Source of the DNA: Allobrachymonas sp.
Lineage (GTDB): Bacteria; Pseudomonadota; Gammaproteobacteria; Burkholderiales; Burkholderiaceae_C
Direction of reading: 5' to 3'
NCBI GenBank assembly: GCA_018054915.1
Contig: JAGPIR010000030.1
Span: 1 to 10,499 of the forward strand
Length of the DNA stretch: 10,499 bases
In this document: in pieces, positions 1 to 6,368 of the stretch
Layout: each line of letters starts with the position of its first letter
Numbering within the stretch: the stretch's first letter is position 1
The notes under the pieces: generated by a model
The model's input: the letters and a program-made list of their open reading frames with translations, nothing else
Database searches by the model: none
What the model was told of the DNA's origin: nothing
Program-made: the position numbers and the translations under genes

Positions 1-2589
1 TTCATTGGCGTCGTTTTCCACAATGCGCTGCAGGCCGATCAGTTGCGCACCCTCGTCAAGCGCAATCAACGTCACGCCTTGGGTGGCGCGGCCCATTTCG
101 CGGATTTCGGCCACGCGCGTGCGCACTACCACGCCGGTGTCGGAAATCAGCATGATTTCGTCATCTGTGCGCACCAGCGTGGCGGCCACAACCTTGCCGT
201 TGCGCTCGCTTTGCTGAATCGCAATCATGCCCTTGGTGCCGCGCCCGTGGCGGGTGTACTCGACGATGCTGGTACGCTTGCCGTAGCCGTTTTCGGTGGC
301 GGTCAATACCGACTGCGCCTCGTCTTCGGCCACGAGCATGGCGATCACGCTCTGGCCGTCTTCCAGCATCATGCCGCGTACGCCACGTGCCTGGCGGCCC
401 ATGGGGCGCACGTCGTTTTCGTCAAAGCGCACGGCCTTGCCGCCGTCGCTGAACAGCATCACGTCGTGCGCGCCGTCGGTCAGCGCCGCGCCGATCAGGT
501 AGTCGCCCTCATCGAGATCGACGGCGATGATGCCCGCCTTGCGCGGGTTGCTGAATTCATCGAGCGCCGTTTTCTTGACCGTGCCCTTGGCCGTGGTCAT
601 GAACACATAGCGGTCGGCCGGAAACGTGCGCATGTCGCCCGTGAGCGGCAGCACCACGTTGATTTTTTCGCCGTCCTGCAGCGGGAACATGTTGACGATG
701 GGCCGCCCGCGCGAGCCACGGCCGCCAGTGGGCGCCTCCCACACCTTGAGCCAGTACAGCCGCCCGCGGTTGCTGAAGCACAGCATGTAGTCGTGCGTAT
801 TGGCGATGAAGAGCTGGTCGATCCAGTCGTCTTCCTTGGTCGCGGTGGCCTGCTTGCCACGTCCGCCGCGTTTTTGCGCGCGGTATTCGGACAAGGGCTG
901 GCTCTTGATGTAGCCGGTGTGCGATAGCGTCACCACCATGTCGGTCGGCGTGATCAGGTCTTCGGTGCCAAGCTCTTGCGCGTTGTGTTCGATCTGGCTG
1001 CGGCGCGCGCCGAGCTTGCTTTGCCCGAACTCCTGCTTGATGGCGTTCAACTCGTCGCCGATGATGGTGTTCACGCGCTCCGGTCTGGCCAGAATGTCCA
1101 GCAGATCCTCGATCTCCGTCATCACGGACTTGTATTCCGCAATGATCTTGTCCTGTTCCAGTCCTGTGAGGCGCTGCAGACGCATCTGCAGGATTTCCTG
1201 GGTCTGCACGTCGCTCAGGCGGTACAGGCCGTCACCTTGCAGGCCGAACTGGCGCGCCAACCCATCGGGGCGGTAATCGTCGGCGCGGATGGCGCCGCCA
1301 TCCGCGCGTGCACGGGTCATCATTTCGCGCACCAGCGAACTGTCCCAGCTGCGTGCCATGAGCTCGGCTTTGGCGACCGGCGGCGTAGGTGATTCGCGGA
1401 TGATGCGGATGAACTCGTCGATATTGGCCAGCGCCACGGCCAGGCCCTCAAGCACATGGCCACGGTCACGCGCCTTGCGCAGCTCGAACACGGTGCGCCG
1501 TGTCACCACCTCGCGCCGGTGCTGCAGGAAGATGCCGACCAGGTCCTTGAGGTTGCACAACCGGGGCTGACCATCGATCAGCGCCACCATGTTGACGCCA
1601 AAGGTGTCCTGCAACTGCGTTTGCTTGTACAGGTTGTTCAGCACCACCTCGGGCACTTCGCCACGTTTGAGCTCAATCACCAGCCGCATGCCGGACTTGT
1701 CGGATTCGTCCTGGATGTGGCTGATGCCTTCGAGGCGTTTTTCGTGCACCAGTTCGGCCATGCGCTCCTGCAGCGTCTTCTTGTTGACCTGGTAGGGGAT
1801 TTCGTCGACGATGATCGCCTGGCGCTGGCCACGGTCGATGTCTTCGAAATGCACTTTGGCGCGCATGACCACGCGGCCCCGGCCGGTGCGGTAGCCCTCG
1901 CGCACGCCGGCCATGCCGTAAATGATGCCGCCCGTCGGGAAGTCGGGCGCTGGAATGATTTCGATCAGGTCGTCGATCGTTGCGTCCGGGTGATGCAGCA
2001 GGTGCAGGCAGGCATCCACCACCTCATTGAGGTTGTGCGGTGGAATGTTGGTGGCCATGCCCACGGCGATACCCGCTGAACCATTGACCAGCAGATTGGG
2101 CAATTTACTGGGTAGAACCAGTGGCTCTTGTTCGCTTCCGTCGTAATTGGGGCCGAAATCCACTGTTTCCTTGTCGATGTCGGCCAGCATCTCATGGGCG
2201 ATCTTCGTCAGGCGGATTTCGGTGTAACGCATGGCCGCAGCGCTGTCGCCGTCGACCGAGCCGAAGTTGCCCTGACCGTCGACCAGCACATGGCGCAAGG
2301 AAAATGGTTGCGCCATGCGCACGATCGTGTAGTAAATGGCGCTGTCACCGTGTGGATGGTATTTACCCATCACATCGCCCACGATGCGCGCGCTCTTTTT
2401 AAATGGCCGGTTCCAGTCGTTGTTCTGTTCGTGCATCCCGAACAGAACGCGACGGTGTACAGGTTTGAGGCCGTCGCGGGCGTCAGGCAGGGCGCGGCCC
2501 ACGATTACGCTCATCGCGTAATCGAGATAGCTGCGACGCATCTCCTCTTCGAGGCTGATGGGCAGCGTTTCCTTGGCAAATTCGGTCAT
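1..2589 (-). CDS. gyrA: DNA gyrase subunit A (3' end outside window)
   Basis: This is the catalytic breakage-reunion subunit of DNA gyrase, which with GyrB introduces negative supercoils using ATP in the cytoplasm. The frame is open for 863 codons from the ATG at 2589 to the window edge with no stop. E. coli GyrA has 875 residues, so only a short C-terminal tail should be missing. The start aligns residue for residue with E. coli GyrA: SYLDYAMSVIVGRALPD begins at residue 20 and the active-site Tyr is residue 122 (AAAMRYTEIRL). The breakage-reunion domain with its tower and coiled coil covers roughly residues 1-520. A C-terminal beta-pinwheel follows, with a GyrA-box (QKRGGRG) near residue 572. 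In the quinolone-resistance-determining region, Ser83 is kept but residue 87 is Tyr (codon at 2329-2331) where Asp is usual. No purine-rich Shine-Dalgarno sequence precedes the start, which lies after a pyrimidine-rich stretch. The identification is certain. Confidence 0.98.
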   Translation of the reverse strand, partial: MTEFAKETLPISLEEEMRRSYLDYAMSVIVGRALPDARDGLKPVHRRVLFGMHEQNNDWNRPFKKSARIVGDVMGKYHPHGDSAIYYTIVRMAQPFSLRHVLVDGQGNFGSVDGDSAAAMRYTEIRLTKIAHEMLADIDKETVDFGPNYDGSEQEPLVLPSKLPNLLVNGSAGIAVGMATNIPPHNLNEVVDACLHLLHHPDATIDDLIEIIPAPDFPTGGIIYGMAGVREGYRTGRGRVVMRAKVHFEDIDRGQRQAIIVDEIPYQVNKKTLQERMAELVHEKRLEGISHIQDESDKSGMRLVIELKRGEVPEVVLNNLYKQTQLQDTFGVNMVALIDGQPRLCNLKDLVGIFLQHRREVVTRRTVFELRKARDRGHVLEGLAVALANIDEFIRIIRESPTPPVAKAELMARSWDSSLVREMMTRARADGGAIRADDYRPDGLARQFGLQGDGLYRLSDVQTQEILQMRLQRLTGLEQDKIIAEYKSVMTEIEDLLDILARPERVNTIIGDELNAIKQEFGQSKLGARRSQIEHNAQELGTEDLITPTDMVVTLSHTGYIKSQPLSEYRAQKRGGRGKQATATKEDDWIDQLFIANTHDYMLCFSNRGRLYWLKVWEAPTGGRGSRGRPIVNMFPLQDGEKINVVLPLTGDMRTFPADRYVFMTTAKGTVKKTALDEFSNPRKAGIIAVDLDEGDYLIGAALTDGAHDVMLFSDGGKAVRFDENDVRPMGRQARGVRGMMLEDGQSVIAMLVAEDEAQSVLTATENGYGKRTSIVEYTRHGRGTKGMIAIQQSERNGKVVAATLVRTDDEIMLISDTGVVVRTRVAEIREMGRATQGVTLIALDEGAQLIGLQRIVENDANE

Positions 2590-2810
2590 GCGTGAGGAAA
2601 ATGAAAGATTTGATAATAAGGAAAATGTGGTAGAAACAATCTGATCAACTTTCCATTCTACCGGTTATCGGGTTCAGCTTTTTTGCTGGATGCGCCTGTA
2701 TGTATGTGGCAATGAAGCAACAAAGAAGGTGTTTTTCCGGGGGCTGGGCGTGCAGGTTGTTTGGAACGGTTACAGTCAATCCGTGCTATGGCACAATTGG
2801 TGGGACGAGT

Positions 2811-2816
2811 TATACT
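2811..2816 (+). promoter_or_regulatory. Possible -10 element of the ompA-family gene
   Basis: TATACT lies 63 bases before the ompA-family start, in an AT-richer part of the gyrA-ompA intergenic region. It matches the sigma-70 -10 consensus at five of six positions. No convincing -35 hexamer lies 16-18 bases upstream, so the call is tentative. The rest of the 2590-2878 gap shows no gene that I can support. Confidence 0.35.
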
Positions 2817-2878
2817 TTTGGCATTTCGACTCGCCTTAATCGTGCAGCTCCTGCTGTGGTTTTATCAAGAGGTTACAC

Positions 2879-3475
2879 ATGAAAAAACTGAATAAACTGG
2901 CTGTGTTGGCCGCAACAGTTGCCGTGGCAGGTAGCGCTATGGCTGCAAGTTCCGTTGACAATTGGCGCAACAACGATGGCAGCCTGACATGGAAGAACGG
3001 TACGAACGAATATTGCTGGCGTGACAATTTCTGGACGCCCGCCACTGCAGCAGCTGGTTGCGATGGTGCTTTGGTTGCCGGCAAGCCGCAACCTAAGGCA
3101 CAACCCCAACAGCAACCGGTTACCGGCAAGATCACCTATGCCGCCGACGCATTCTTCGACTTTGACAAATCGGTGCTGAAGCCCGCCGGCAAAGCAACAC
3201 TGGATGATTTGGCTGCCAAGATCCAGGCCATCAATGTTGAAACTATTATCAGCACAGGTCATACCGACTCCATCGGTACCGACGCCTACAACCAGGCTTT
3301 GTCGCTGCGCCGTGCCAATGCCGTGAAGGCCTATCTGGTTTCCAAGGGCATTGCTGCTGACCGGATCGTGGTTGAAGGCAAAGGCGAAAAGCAGCCTGTT
3401 GCTTCCAATGCAACCAAGGAAGGCCGCGCCAAGAACCGCCGCGTGGAAATTGAAGTGGTGGGTTCGCGCCGCTAA
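2879..3475 (+). CDS. ompA: OmpA-family outer membrane / peptidoglycan-associated protein
   Basis: This is an envelope protein of 198 residues that should attach to peptidoglycan through its C-terminal OmpA domain. Residues 1-22 form a signal peptide (basic start, hydrophobic core, cleavage after AMA). Residues 23-66 are a small domain rich in Trp and Asn with two cysteines (C46 and C61) that could form a disulfide. A Pro/Gln linker follows (about 69-80). The OmpA C-terminal domain runs from about 85 to 195 and contains FFDFDKSVLKP, GHTDSIG and ALSLRRA. Asp130 and Arg145 match the E. coli OmpA residues D271 and R286, which bind diaminopimelate. There is no room for an eight-stranded OmpA barrel, so this is the short form common in Burkholderiales rather than a classical porin-like OmpA. 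AAGAGG at 2867-2872 is a well-spaced ribosome binding site for the ATG. The gene diverges from gyrA and ends before a strong terminator. The exact gene name is less sure than the family. Confidence 0.9.
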   Translation: MKKLNKLAVLAATVAVAGSAMAASSVDNWRNNDGSLTWKNGTNEYCWRDNFWTPATAAAGCDGALVAGKPQPKAQPQQQPVTGKITYAADAFFDFDKSVLKPAGKATLDDLAAKIQAINVETIISTGHTDSIGTDAYNQALSLRRANAVKAYLVSKGIAADRIVVEGKGEKQPVASNATKEGRAKNRRVEIEVVGSRR

Positions 3476-3499
3476 GCCGATCATCTTGTCGGTCGCACC

Positions 3500-3525
3500 A
3501 AAAAAGCCCCGTATGGGGCTTTTTT
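3500..3525 (+). terminator. Intrinsic terminator of ompA, probably bidirectional
   Basis: Six A, GCCCC, the loop GTAT, GGGGC and six T form a perfect 11-bp stem starting 25 bases after the ompA stop codon. Because the arms end in A and T tracts, it reads as a terminator on both strands. On the minus strand it could also stop transcripts that run past the 4.5S RNA gene. Confidence 0.9.
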
Positions 3526-3539
3526 GTTTTCCAATCTAG

Positions 3540-3679
3540 GGAACAACCGCTACGGGATATGTGCAATGTCTGTTTTGGAGAGCAGACAGACGTGCGAGGA
3601 ATTGGCTTTTTTGCGCTTGTCGCAATGTGTGCGGAGCTGCCTTGCGCAGTCAACACGGGGATGCATGGCATCCTTTTTT
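3540..3679 (+). ncRNA. Candidate small RNA or structured ompA 3' UTR
   Basis: This stretch lies between two plus-strand intrinsic terminators and has no convincing coding frame. It can form several consecutive stem-loops: TGTCTG/CAGACA (3567-3588), TTGCG/CGCAA (3611-3625), CTGC/GCAG (3637-3649) and the terminator hairpin at 3659-3673. A terminator here needs an upstream plus-strand transcript, which is either read-through from ompA or a separate RNA. I found no good sigma-70 promoter between 3526 and 3560. It does not match tmRNA, 6S RNA or any other RNA I can recall. The existence of a stable RNA is inference. Confidence 0.3.
3659..3679 (+). terminator. Second intrinsic terminator downstream of ompA
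   Basis: GGATGC, the loop ATG, GCATCC and six T make a compact canonical rho-independent terminator on the plus strand. On the minus strand it has no T tract after the stem, so it does not serve the ffs gene. It is about 134 bases beyond the first ompA terminator and may be a backup or the end of a small RNA. Confidence 0.65.
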
Positions 3680-3695
3680 GCATGGGGTATGCAAT

Positions 3696-3791
3696 TGACG
3701 AGCCTTAACCCCGGCACTGGCTCCGCAGTTAGGGCTGCTTGGTTCCCCACCTGACCCGGTTGGCCGCCTCACCATGCGGGAAGGCCCGTCA
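3696..3791 (-). ncRNA. ffs: 4.5S RNA of the signal recognition particle
   Basis: This is the RNA scaffold that binds Ffh and forms the bacterial signal recognition particle, which directs nascent membrane proteins to FtsY and the Sec translocon. On the minus strand, the conserved Ffh-binding apical domain lies at 3733-3757. It reads GGUCAGGU, then UGG-GGAA-CCA around the GGAA tetraloop, then AGCAGCC. In E. coli the same position reads UCC-GGAA-GGA, so the stem keeps its pairing through compensatory changes, which is strong evidence for the RNA. The two ends pair perfectly over 11 bp (3781-3791 with 3696-3706, one G-U), giving the expected single long hairpin of about 96 nt, close to the family size of 100-115 nt. 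A 6-bp hairpin without a U tract (3678-3694) lies just beyond the 3' end and may take part in processing. The exact ends are inferred from pairing. Confidence 0.92.
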
Positions 3792-3797
3792 TCGGCA

Positions 3798-3829
3798 ATT
3801 GTAGGCGATTGTGCGGATGAATTTGCAAC
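3798..3829 (-). promoter_or_regulatory. Promoter of the 4.5S RNA gene
   Basis: On the minus strand a -10 hexamer TACAAT (3798-3803) lies 6-7 bases before the 5' end predicted from the RNA stem, so start site and structure agree. TTGCAA (3823-3828) is a possible -35, but its 19-base spacer is longer than the ideal 17. The promoter begins directly after the stop codon of the dehydrogenase gene, so ffs need not depend on read-through. Confidence 0.6.
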
Positions 3830-3831
3830 CG

Positions 3832-4839
3832 TCAGCGCGGCATGCGCAAGGCTTGCGGATTCACCAGATTGACAGGCTGGCCGGCAATAAAAGCGAGGAT
3901 GCTGTCAAAAGCCTCGTTGAAGTCGTGTTCATACGCTTCGCGTTCGACATGACCGATGTGCGGGGTGCACAGACAGTTCTCCAGTCGCAGCAGGGTGTTG
4001 CCAGGCAACACCGGCTCGCTGTCCAGTACGTCGATGGCTGCCATTCCGGGACGGCCGCGGTTGAGTGCGGTGACCAGCACATCGGTTTGCAGCAGTTCGG
4101 CGTGGGAGGTGTTGATGAGCACGGCGGTCGGCTTCATCAAACAGAGGTCAGATAGGGTGATGAGGCCACGCGTGTCGGCCAGCAGTCGCAAGTGCAGGCT
4201 GAGAAAGTCGCTTTCGGAAAAGAGTTGCTCCTTGTTGGCTGCAACGGCAAAACCGGCGTCAGCGGCCCGTTGCCGGGAGTGTTCACTGCCCCAGATCAGC
4301 ACGCGCATGCCAAACGCGTGGCCATAGGTTGCCACCATCTGGCCGACGCTCCCAAATCCCCACAGCCCCAGTGTCTTGCCATTCAAACGGGTTCCCATGC
4401 AGAAATTGGGTGGCATGGAGGCGGCCTTCAATCCCGATTGCTGCCAGACGCCGTGGCGGAGGTTGGCGGTGTATTGCGGCAGACGGCGGCTGGCCGCCAT
4501 CAGCAGCGCCCAGGTGAGTTCTGCTGCCGATTCAGGACATTTGCTGCCGGCAGCTACGGCGATCTGGCGCTCGGTGCAGGCCGCGATGTCGATGTGTTCG
4601 CTGCTGGAGCCGGTGTGTACGATCAGCTTGAGCCGTGGGAGTTTTTCCAGCAACTGGCGACTGATGCTGGTTCGTGCGTGGATCAGCACGAGAATGTCGG
4701 CTTCGCGCAGACGCACCGACAATTGCCCCACGCCCTTGATGGTGTTGGTGTACACCTTCGCATGAAAGGCATCAAGCTTGCTGGCGCAGGCCAGCTTGCG
4801 CACGGCATCCTGATAGTCATCGAGGATTACGACGTTCAT
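3832..4839 (-). CDS. D-2-hydroxyacid dehydrogenase-family protein with altered active site
   Basis: The protein belongs to the NAD-dependent D-2-hydroxyacid dehydrogenase superfamily (SerA type), which oxidises or reduces 2-hydroxy/2-keto acids in the cytoplasm. With the ATG at 4839 it has 335 residues, a normal length. I prefer this start because, from memory, family members begin MNIVILDDYQD; the first ATG of the frame at 4851 would add four residues. No clear ribosome binding site is visible for either. The NAD-binding motif GFGSVG lies at residues 161-166. The catalytic Glu (DVLDSEP, E275) and His (CTPHIG, H294) are present. The catalytic Arg of the usual NTSR motif is replaced by His246 (NTSHAEL, codon 4102-4104). 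The substrate-loop segment TGSSSEHID (residues 76-84) lacks the Arg/Val/Gly pattern I expect at TGRVGSHID. The protein may therefore be inactive, changed in specificity, or have a regulatory role. Family membership is firm and the substrate is unknown. Confidence 0.88.
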   Translation of the reverse strand: MNVVILDDYQDAVRKLACASKLDAFHAKVYTNTIKGVGQLSVRLREADILVLIHARTSISRQLLEKLPRLKLIVHTGSSSEHIDIAACTERQIAVAAGSKCPESAAELTWALLMAASRRLPQYTANLRHGVWQQSGLKAASMPPNFCMGTRLNGKTLGLWGFGSVGQMVATYGHAFGMRVLIWGSEHSRQRAADAGFAVAANKEQLFSESDFLSLHLRLLADTRGLITLSDLCLMKPTAVLINTSHAELLQTDVLVTALNRGRPGMAAIDVLDSEPVLPGNTLLRLENCLCTPHIGHVEREAYEHDFNEAFDSILAFIAGQPVNLVNPQALRMPR

Positions 4840-5078
4840 CATGGCGCGCATTGTGCATCATGCGCCAACAACTTGAAGGGCGTTGACGGGTTCTTTTTTC
4901 TTGCAAATTGCTTGCGATTGGTGTCTGAACCCTGTCTCTGTCGGTCAAACGATAGCCCTGTGCGGTCGAGGCTGCGGCATCCTTTTTTCGGGCTACAACA
5001 AGCGAAGGCTTGTGGCGAATTTTCAGGCTGCAGGCGCTGCGCCAGTCCATTGAATAATTGAGGGGACTGCGAAAGCAG

Positions 5079-5516
5079 TCAACCGGCTCGCAGCCAGTGG
5101 TCTTCCTGTGCGGCCCATTGCTCCAGCTGGTCGCAGACATTCTGGATGGTGCCGCTGAGAACAAAGGGCGATGAAGGCATTGTGTGGGACGGGTGGCCAG
5201 TGGGACGCAGCGTACGCAGCAGCGGTTGCGTGCGGCCAAAAGATTTGGATTTTGGTGTGGCTAGCGTAGCAGGCCTGGATGCAGGTGCCGCAGCGGCTGC
5301 GCGAACAGCCGCAGATGGCGAGGCGGGAATTGAGGGGGGCAAGCATGCTGCATCAAAGGGGGCATCAGCGGGTTTTTCCGGTTTGTACGCCAGAGTTTCG
5401 TCTCGTAGCACGGCCATGGGGAGGGAACGGGGCGGAATGGCACCAGCGCCGGGACGCAGACGGCATTTGAGAAGGGGTGCCAACAGGCGTAACCAAGAGC
5501 AGTACGGAACGATCAT
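5079..5516 (-). CDS. Hypothetical Pro/Ala-rich protein downstream of lexA
   Basis: I do not recognise this protein. The frame gives 145 residues from the ATG at 5516, preceded by a weak TTGGAAAA ribosome-binding region. A longer frame reaches 5603, but its first residues look like non-coding DNA. The N-terminus (about residues 1-20) is moderately hydrophobic and basic. The middle (about 45-95) is rich in Ala, Pro and Ser and is probably disordered. The C-terminal 30 residues (starting SPFVLSGTIQNVCDQLEQWA) look like a folded amphipathic helix and are the best sign of real coding. No other frame here is better, and the long plus-strand frame opposite reads through lexA. It lies about 120 bases after lexA on the same strand, so co-transcription is possible. 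No domain is recognised and no function is assigned. Confidence 0.5.
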   Translation of the reverse strand: MIVPYCSWLRLLAPLLKCRLRPGAGAIPPRSLPMAVLRDETLAYKPEKPADAPFDAACLPPSIPASPSAAVRAAAAAPASRPATLATPKSKSFGRTQPLLRTLRPTGHPSHTMPSSPFVLSGTIQNVCDQLEQWAAQEDHWLRAG

Positions 5517-5566
5517 ATGTTTTCCAATCGGACTGCAGGGTGGGGGTAAGCGGCTTTGCGCTGGGC

Positions 5567-5594
5567 GGATAAGGACGCTGGATGGCCTTATCCA
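5567..5594. repeat. Overlapping inverted repeats between lexA and the hypothetical gene
   Basis: GGATAAGG (5567-5574) and CCTTATCC (5586-5593) form a perfect 8-bp inverted repeat with an 11-base spacer. A second palindrome, TGGAT/ATCCA (5579-5594), shares the right arm, so only one hairpin can form at a time. No T tract follows on either strand, so this is not a standard intrinsic terminator. It could be an operator, a processing site or a rho-related element in the lexA 3' region. Confidence 0.45.
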
Positions 5595-5634
5595 CGCCTG
5601 CAACCTGCGAAAAGCGCGGAAAAAGTGGCCGTGT

Positions 5635-6294
5635 CTACATCAATACGCTGTTGCGAATCAGCCCGACGGCCAAGCCTTCGATGGCAAACGGGTCGCCAGG
5701 GAGGACCACGATGGTGGGATAGTCGGGGTTTTCGGCGTGCAGTTCGATGTGCGAAGCCAGGCGCTGGAAGCGCTTGACGGTGACGTCATCGCCCAGCCGG
5801 GCGACAACGATCTGGCCATTGCGCACGTCCTGGGTAGCCTGTACGGCGAGCAGGTCACCGTCGAGAATGCCTACATCGCGCATGGACATGCCGCGCACCT
5901 TGAGGAGATAGTCGGGCTTGCGCGCGAAGAGCGTGGGCGCCACATGGTAGGTGGTGTCTACATGCTCCTGCGCGAGAATCGGAGAGCCGGCAGCCACCCG
6001 GCCAATCAGCGGCAGGGCCAGTTGCGCAAAGGCGTCAAGTGTTTGCTGGTGCATGCCCGAGCCCATTGTGGCCGGTTGCCGGAGCCGGATGCCGCGCGAC
6101 GTGCCGCTGATCAACTCAAGGACGCCTTTGCGTGCGAGCGCCTGCAAGTGCTCCTCGGCGGCGTTGGCCGAGCGGAATCCCAGTTCGGTTGCAATTTCGG
6201 CTCGCGTGGGCGGTGCGCCTGTGGTGCGGATGGCGCGCTGAACCAATTCCAGAATTTGCTGCTGGCGGGCGGTCAGTTTGATGCTGTTGTTCAT
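5635..6294 (-). CDS. lexA: LexA repressor, SOS response regulator
   Basis: LexA is a DNA-binding repressor of the SOS regulon that cleaves itself when RecA filaments form on damaged DNA. The protein has 219 residues, somewhat longer than the 202 of E. coli. Residues 1-72 form the winged-helix DNA-binding domain (LTARQQQILELV; PPTRAEIATELGF). The extra length lies in the linker around residues 73-93. The S24 peptidase-type domain follows. The cleavage site is Ala102-Gly103 (GRVAAGSP), the nucleophile is Ser137 (RGMSMRD) and the general base is Lys174 (VTVKRF), all intact. The C-terminus contains the family motif FAIEGLAVGLIRN. The ATG at 6294 gives the expected N-terminus. Two LexA boxes lie just upstream over the predicted promoter, indicating autorepression. 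It is divergent from the asparaginase gene. Confidence 0.98.
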   Translation of the reverse strand: MNNSIKLTARQQQILELVQRAIRTTGAPPTRAEIATELGFRSANAAEEHLQALARKGVLELISGTSRGIRLRQPATMGSGMHQQTLDAFAQLALPLIGRVAAGSPILAQEHVDTTYHVAPTLFARKPDYLLKVRGMSMRDVGILDGDLLAVQATQDVRNGQIVVARLGDDVTVKRFQRLASHIELHAENPDYPTIVVLPGDPFAIEGLAVGLIRNSVLM

Positions 6295-6337
6295 GTTCCA
6301 CTACACTTTCTTCGCGGGGCGGACAAAATGGCAATAC

Positions 6338-6353
6338 CTGTATACATGTCCAG
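6338..6353. promoter_or_regulatory. LexA box 1 (imperfect)
   Basis: CTGTATACATGTCCAG matches the SOS consensus CTGT-N8-ACAG at all but one of the eight outer bases (CCAG in place of ACAG). It overlaps the predicted lexA -10 hexamer, TATACA on the minus strand (6339-6344). LexA bound here should block lexA transcription. Confidence 0.75.
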
Positions 6354-6368
6354 CAACTGTATTTTCAA
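6339..6368 (-). promoter_or_regulatory. lexA promoter
   Basis: On the minus strand, TTGAAA (6363-6368) as -35 and TATACA (6339-6344) as -10 are separated by 18 bases and fit a sigma-70 promoter. Each hexamer lies inside one of the two LexA boxes, the arrangement expected for an autoregulated SOS gene. Confidence 0.65.

Noticed and set aside
43..927. Long plus-strand open frame (294 codons) opposite gyrA
   Set aside because: It is antisense to unmistakable GyrA coding sequence, is rich in His, Ala and Val as expected for a reverse-complement frame of high-GC coding DNA, and has no family resemblance.
2590..2878. Search for an RNA gene or small protein in the gyrA-ompA gap
   Set aside because: No stable structure, terminator or frame with a ribosome binding site was seen apart from a possible ompA -10 element.
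2836..3484. Minus-strand frames opposite ompA
   Set aside because: The plus strand encodes a signal peptide, linker and OmpA domain with the correct ribosome binding site; the antisense frames have no such features.
3678..3694. Hairpin just after the ffs 3' end considered as its terminator
   Set aside because: On the minus strand the stem is followed by A residues, not U, so it cannot be a standard intrinsic terminator.
3524..3754. Small plus-strand frame of 76 codons between ompA and ffs
   Set aside because: It runs through the tail of one terminator, across another terminator and into the 4.5S RNA gene, so it is very unlikely to be translated.
4817..5239. Minus-strand frame of 140 codons between the dehydrogenase and the hypothetical gene
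   Set aside because: It overlaps both neighbours in other frames, has a basic, low-complexity translation and lacks a ribosome binding site. I see nothing else supportable in 4852-5078.
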